Shown in pieces: positions 22,231 through 22,571 of a stretch of DNA of 22,571 nt. Source of the stretch: MED-G116 sp038107835 (GTDB lineage: Bacteria > Pseudomonadota > Alphaproteobacteria > Puniceispirillales > Puniceispirillaceae); contig JAYNHH010000035.1 in the NCBI GenBank assembly GCA_038107835.1, positions 1 through 22,571 of the forward strand, read 5' to 3'. A program made the translations under genes and the position numbers. Position 1 is the first letter of the stretch. Every line of letters begins with the position of its first letter. The notes beneath the pieces were generated by a model. The model saw only the letters and a list, made by a program, of their open reading frames with translations. It was not told the origin of the DNA and made no database searches.

Positions 22231-22293
22231 TTTCGTACCCCCTGTCTGCACGTTCCCAATATATATGGTCTGCAGCGTCGCGTGAATGCAATT

Positions 22294-22337
22294 GTTTGCC
22301 CCCTGCCATGCGAGAATCGTGCCGTTTGTCCCCTGCG
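22294..22337. promoter_or_regulatory. Direct repeat upstream of the motA sigma-54 promoter
   Basis: GTTTGCCCCCTGCC (22294-22307) and GTTTGTCCCCTGCG (22324-22337) match at 12 of 14 positions and are 30 bp apart. They lie about 115-155 bp before the predicted transcription start, the usual place for enhancer-binding-protein sites. The identity of the binder is unknown. Confidence 0.4.
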
Positions 22338-22423
22338 GCCTTGATCATAACCCATAAAACCGTAACAATTATTAAGCATTTCTAATGTTTTGTTCCAAAC
22401 AGAAACGCGCTGGCGATCCGGTT

Positions 22424-22439
22424 TGGTACGGATATTGCT
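22424..22439 (+). promoter_or_regulatory. Sigma-54 (-24/-12) promoter of motA
   Basis: TGGTACGGATATTGCT fits the sigma-54 consensus TGGCAC-N5-TTGCW with one mismatch. The invariant GG (22425-22426) and GC (22437-22438) are exactly 10 nt apart. Transcription would begin near 22450, giving a leader of about 33 nt to the motA ATG at 22483. Confidence 0.8.
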
Positions 22440-22482
22440 ACATTGGCGGGCAATCTGCTTTTTCAAAAGGGTGAGATAGAAA

Positions 22483-22571
22483 ATGGATTTGGCATCAGTT
22501 ATTGGCTTTATCGGAGCCGTCGGAATGATCGTACTTGCCATGTTGCTGGGTGGTGGCGTGTCGCCATTTAT
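22483..22571 (+). CDS. motA: Flagellar motor stator protein MotA/PomA, 5' end only
   Basis: The first 29 codons of a gene cut by the window end. The product begins MDLASVIGFIGAVGMIVLAM followed by LLGGGVSPF, which matches the first transmembrane helix of the MotA/PomA (MotA/TolQ/ExbB) family of proton- or sodium-conducting stator proteins. The PomA-like opening MDLA with a following glycine-rich loop favours a stator over ExbB/TolQ. AAAGGGTGAG lies upstream as ribosome binding site, and a sigma-54 promoter lies at 22424. A motB-like partner is expected just beyond the window. Confidence 0.8.
   Translation, partial: MDLASVIGFIGAVGMIVLAMLLGGGVSPF

Noticed and set aside
1..22571. tRNA or rRNA genes, CRISPR arrays, insertion sequences or prophage
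   Set aside because: No cloverleaf with a TTCRANYC arm, no rRNA core sequence, no regularly spaced repeats, and no transposase, integrase or phage structural protein was seen on either strand.

Overview
The window reads as a chromosomal segment of a free-living marine alphaproteobacterium, with moderate to high GC in the genes and AT-rich intergenic DNA. A SAR116/Puniceispirillum-like organism is my best guess. The grounds are a DmdA-type DMSP demethylase, the alphaproteobacterial TauE/TIGR02186 pair, a bactofilin cluster, and sigma-54 beside a flagellar stator gene. I see no tRNA, rRNA, CRISPR array, insertion sequence or prophage gene. The content is ordinary chromosome with several locally interesting modules.

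Layout. 1-3815: an ArsR-type regulator, a 307-bp gap with no convincing gene, then a TauE/SafE permease, a TIGR02186 membrane-anchored protein and a UspA protein (a likely sulfur-anion export/stress unit), then a secreted cyclophilin. 3860-5343: a RarD-type permease (-), divergent from a cold-shock protein gene (+) with a structured leader. 5460-10694: a metabolic block on the minus strand (ferredoxin reductase with a TTG start, threonine aldolase, DmdA), divergent from an aldehyde dehydrogenase across a short region holding a 16-bp palindrome. 10695-13250: HAD phosphatase and glutathione-S-transferase-like protein (-), divergent from a LysR regulator (+).

13271-17483: three bactofilin paralogues in a row (-), divergent from a small membrane protein, an M23/LytM peptidase, a lipoprotein and a small protein (+). 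This looks like a cell-envelope-shaping locus that joins a cytoskeletal scaffold to a murein hydrolase. 17564-19599: a six-TM voltage-gated-type K+ channel followed by two tandem stand-alone cyclic-nucleotide-binding-fold proteins and a small unknown protein. This arrangement suggests a channel whose regulatory domains are separate genes. 19694-22571: rpoN (-), a small two-TM protein (+), a secreted DUF1566 protein (-), and the start of motA (+), which carries a canonical -24/-12 promoter for the sigma factor encoded about 1.2 kb away.

The strongest candidates for something undescribed are the K+ channel/split CNB-domain cluster and the three-bactofilin/LytM locus. Both functional readings are inferences from fold-level recognition and gene order.
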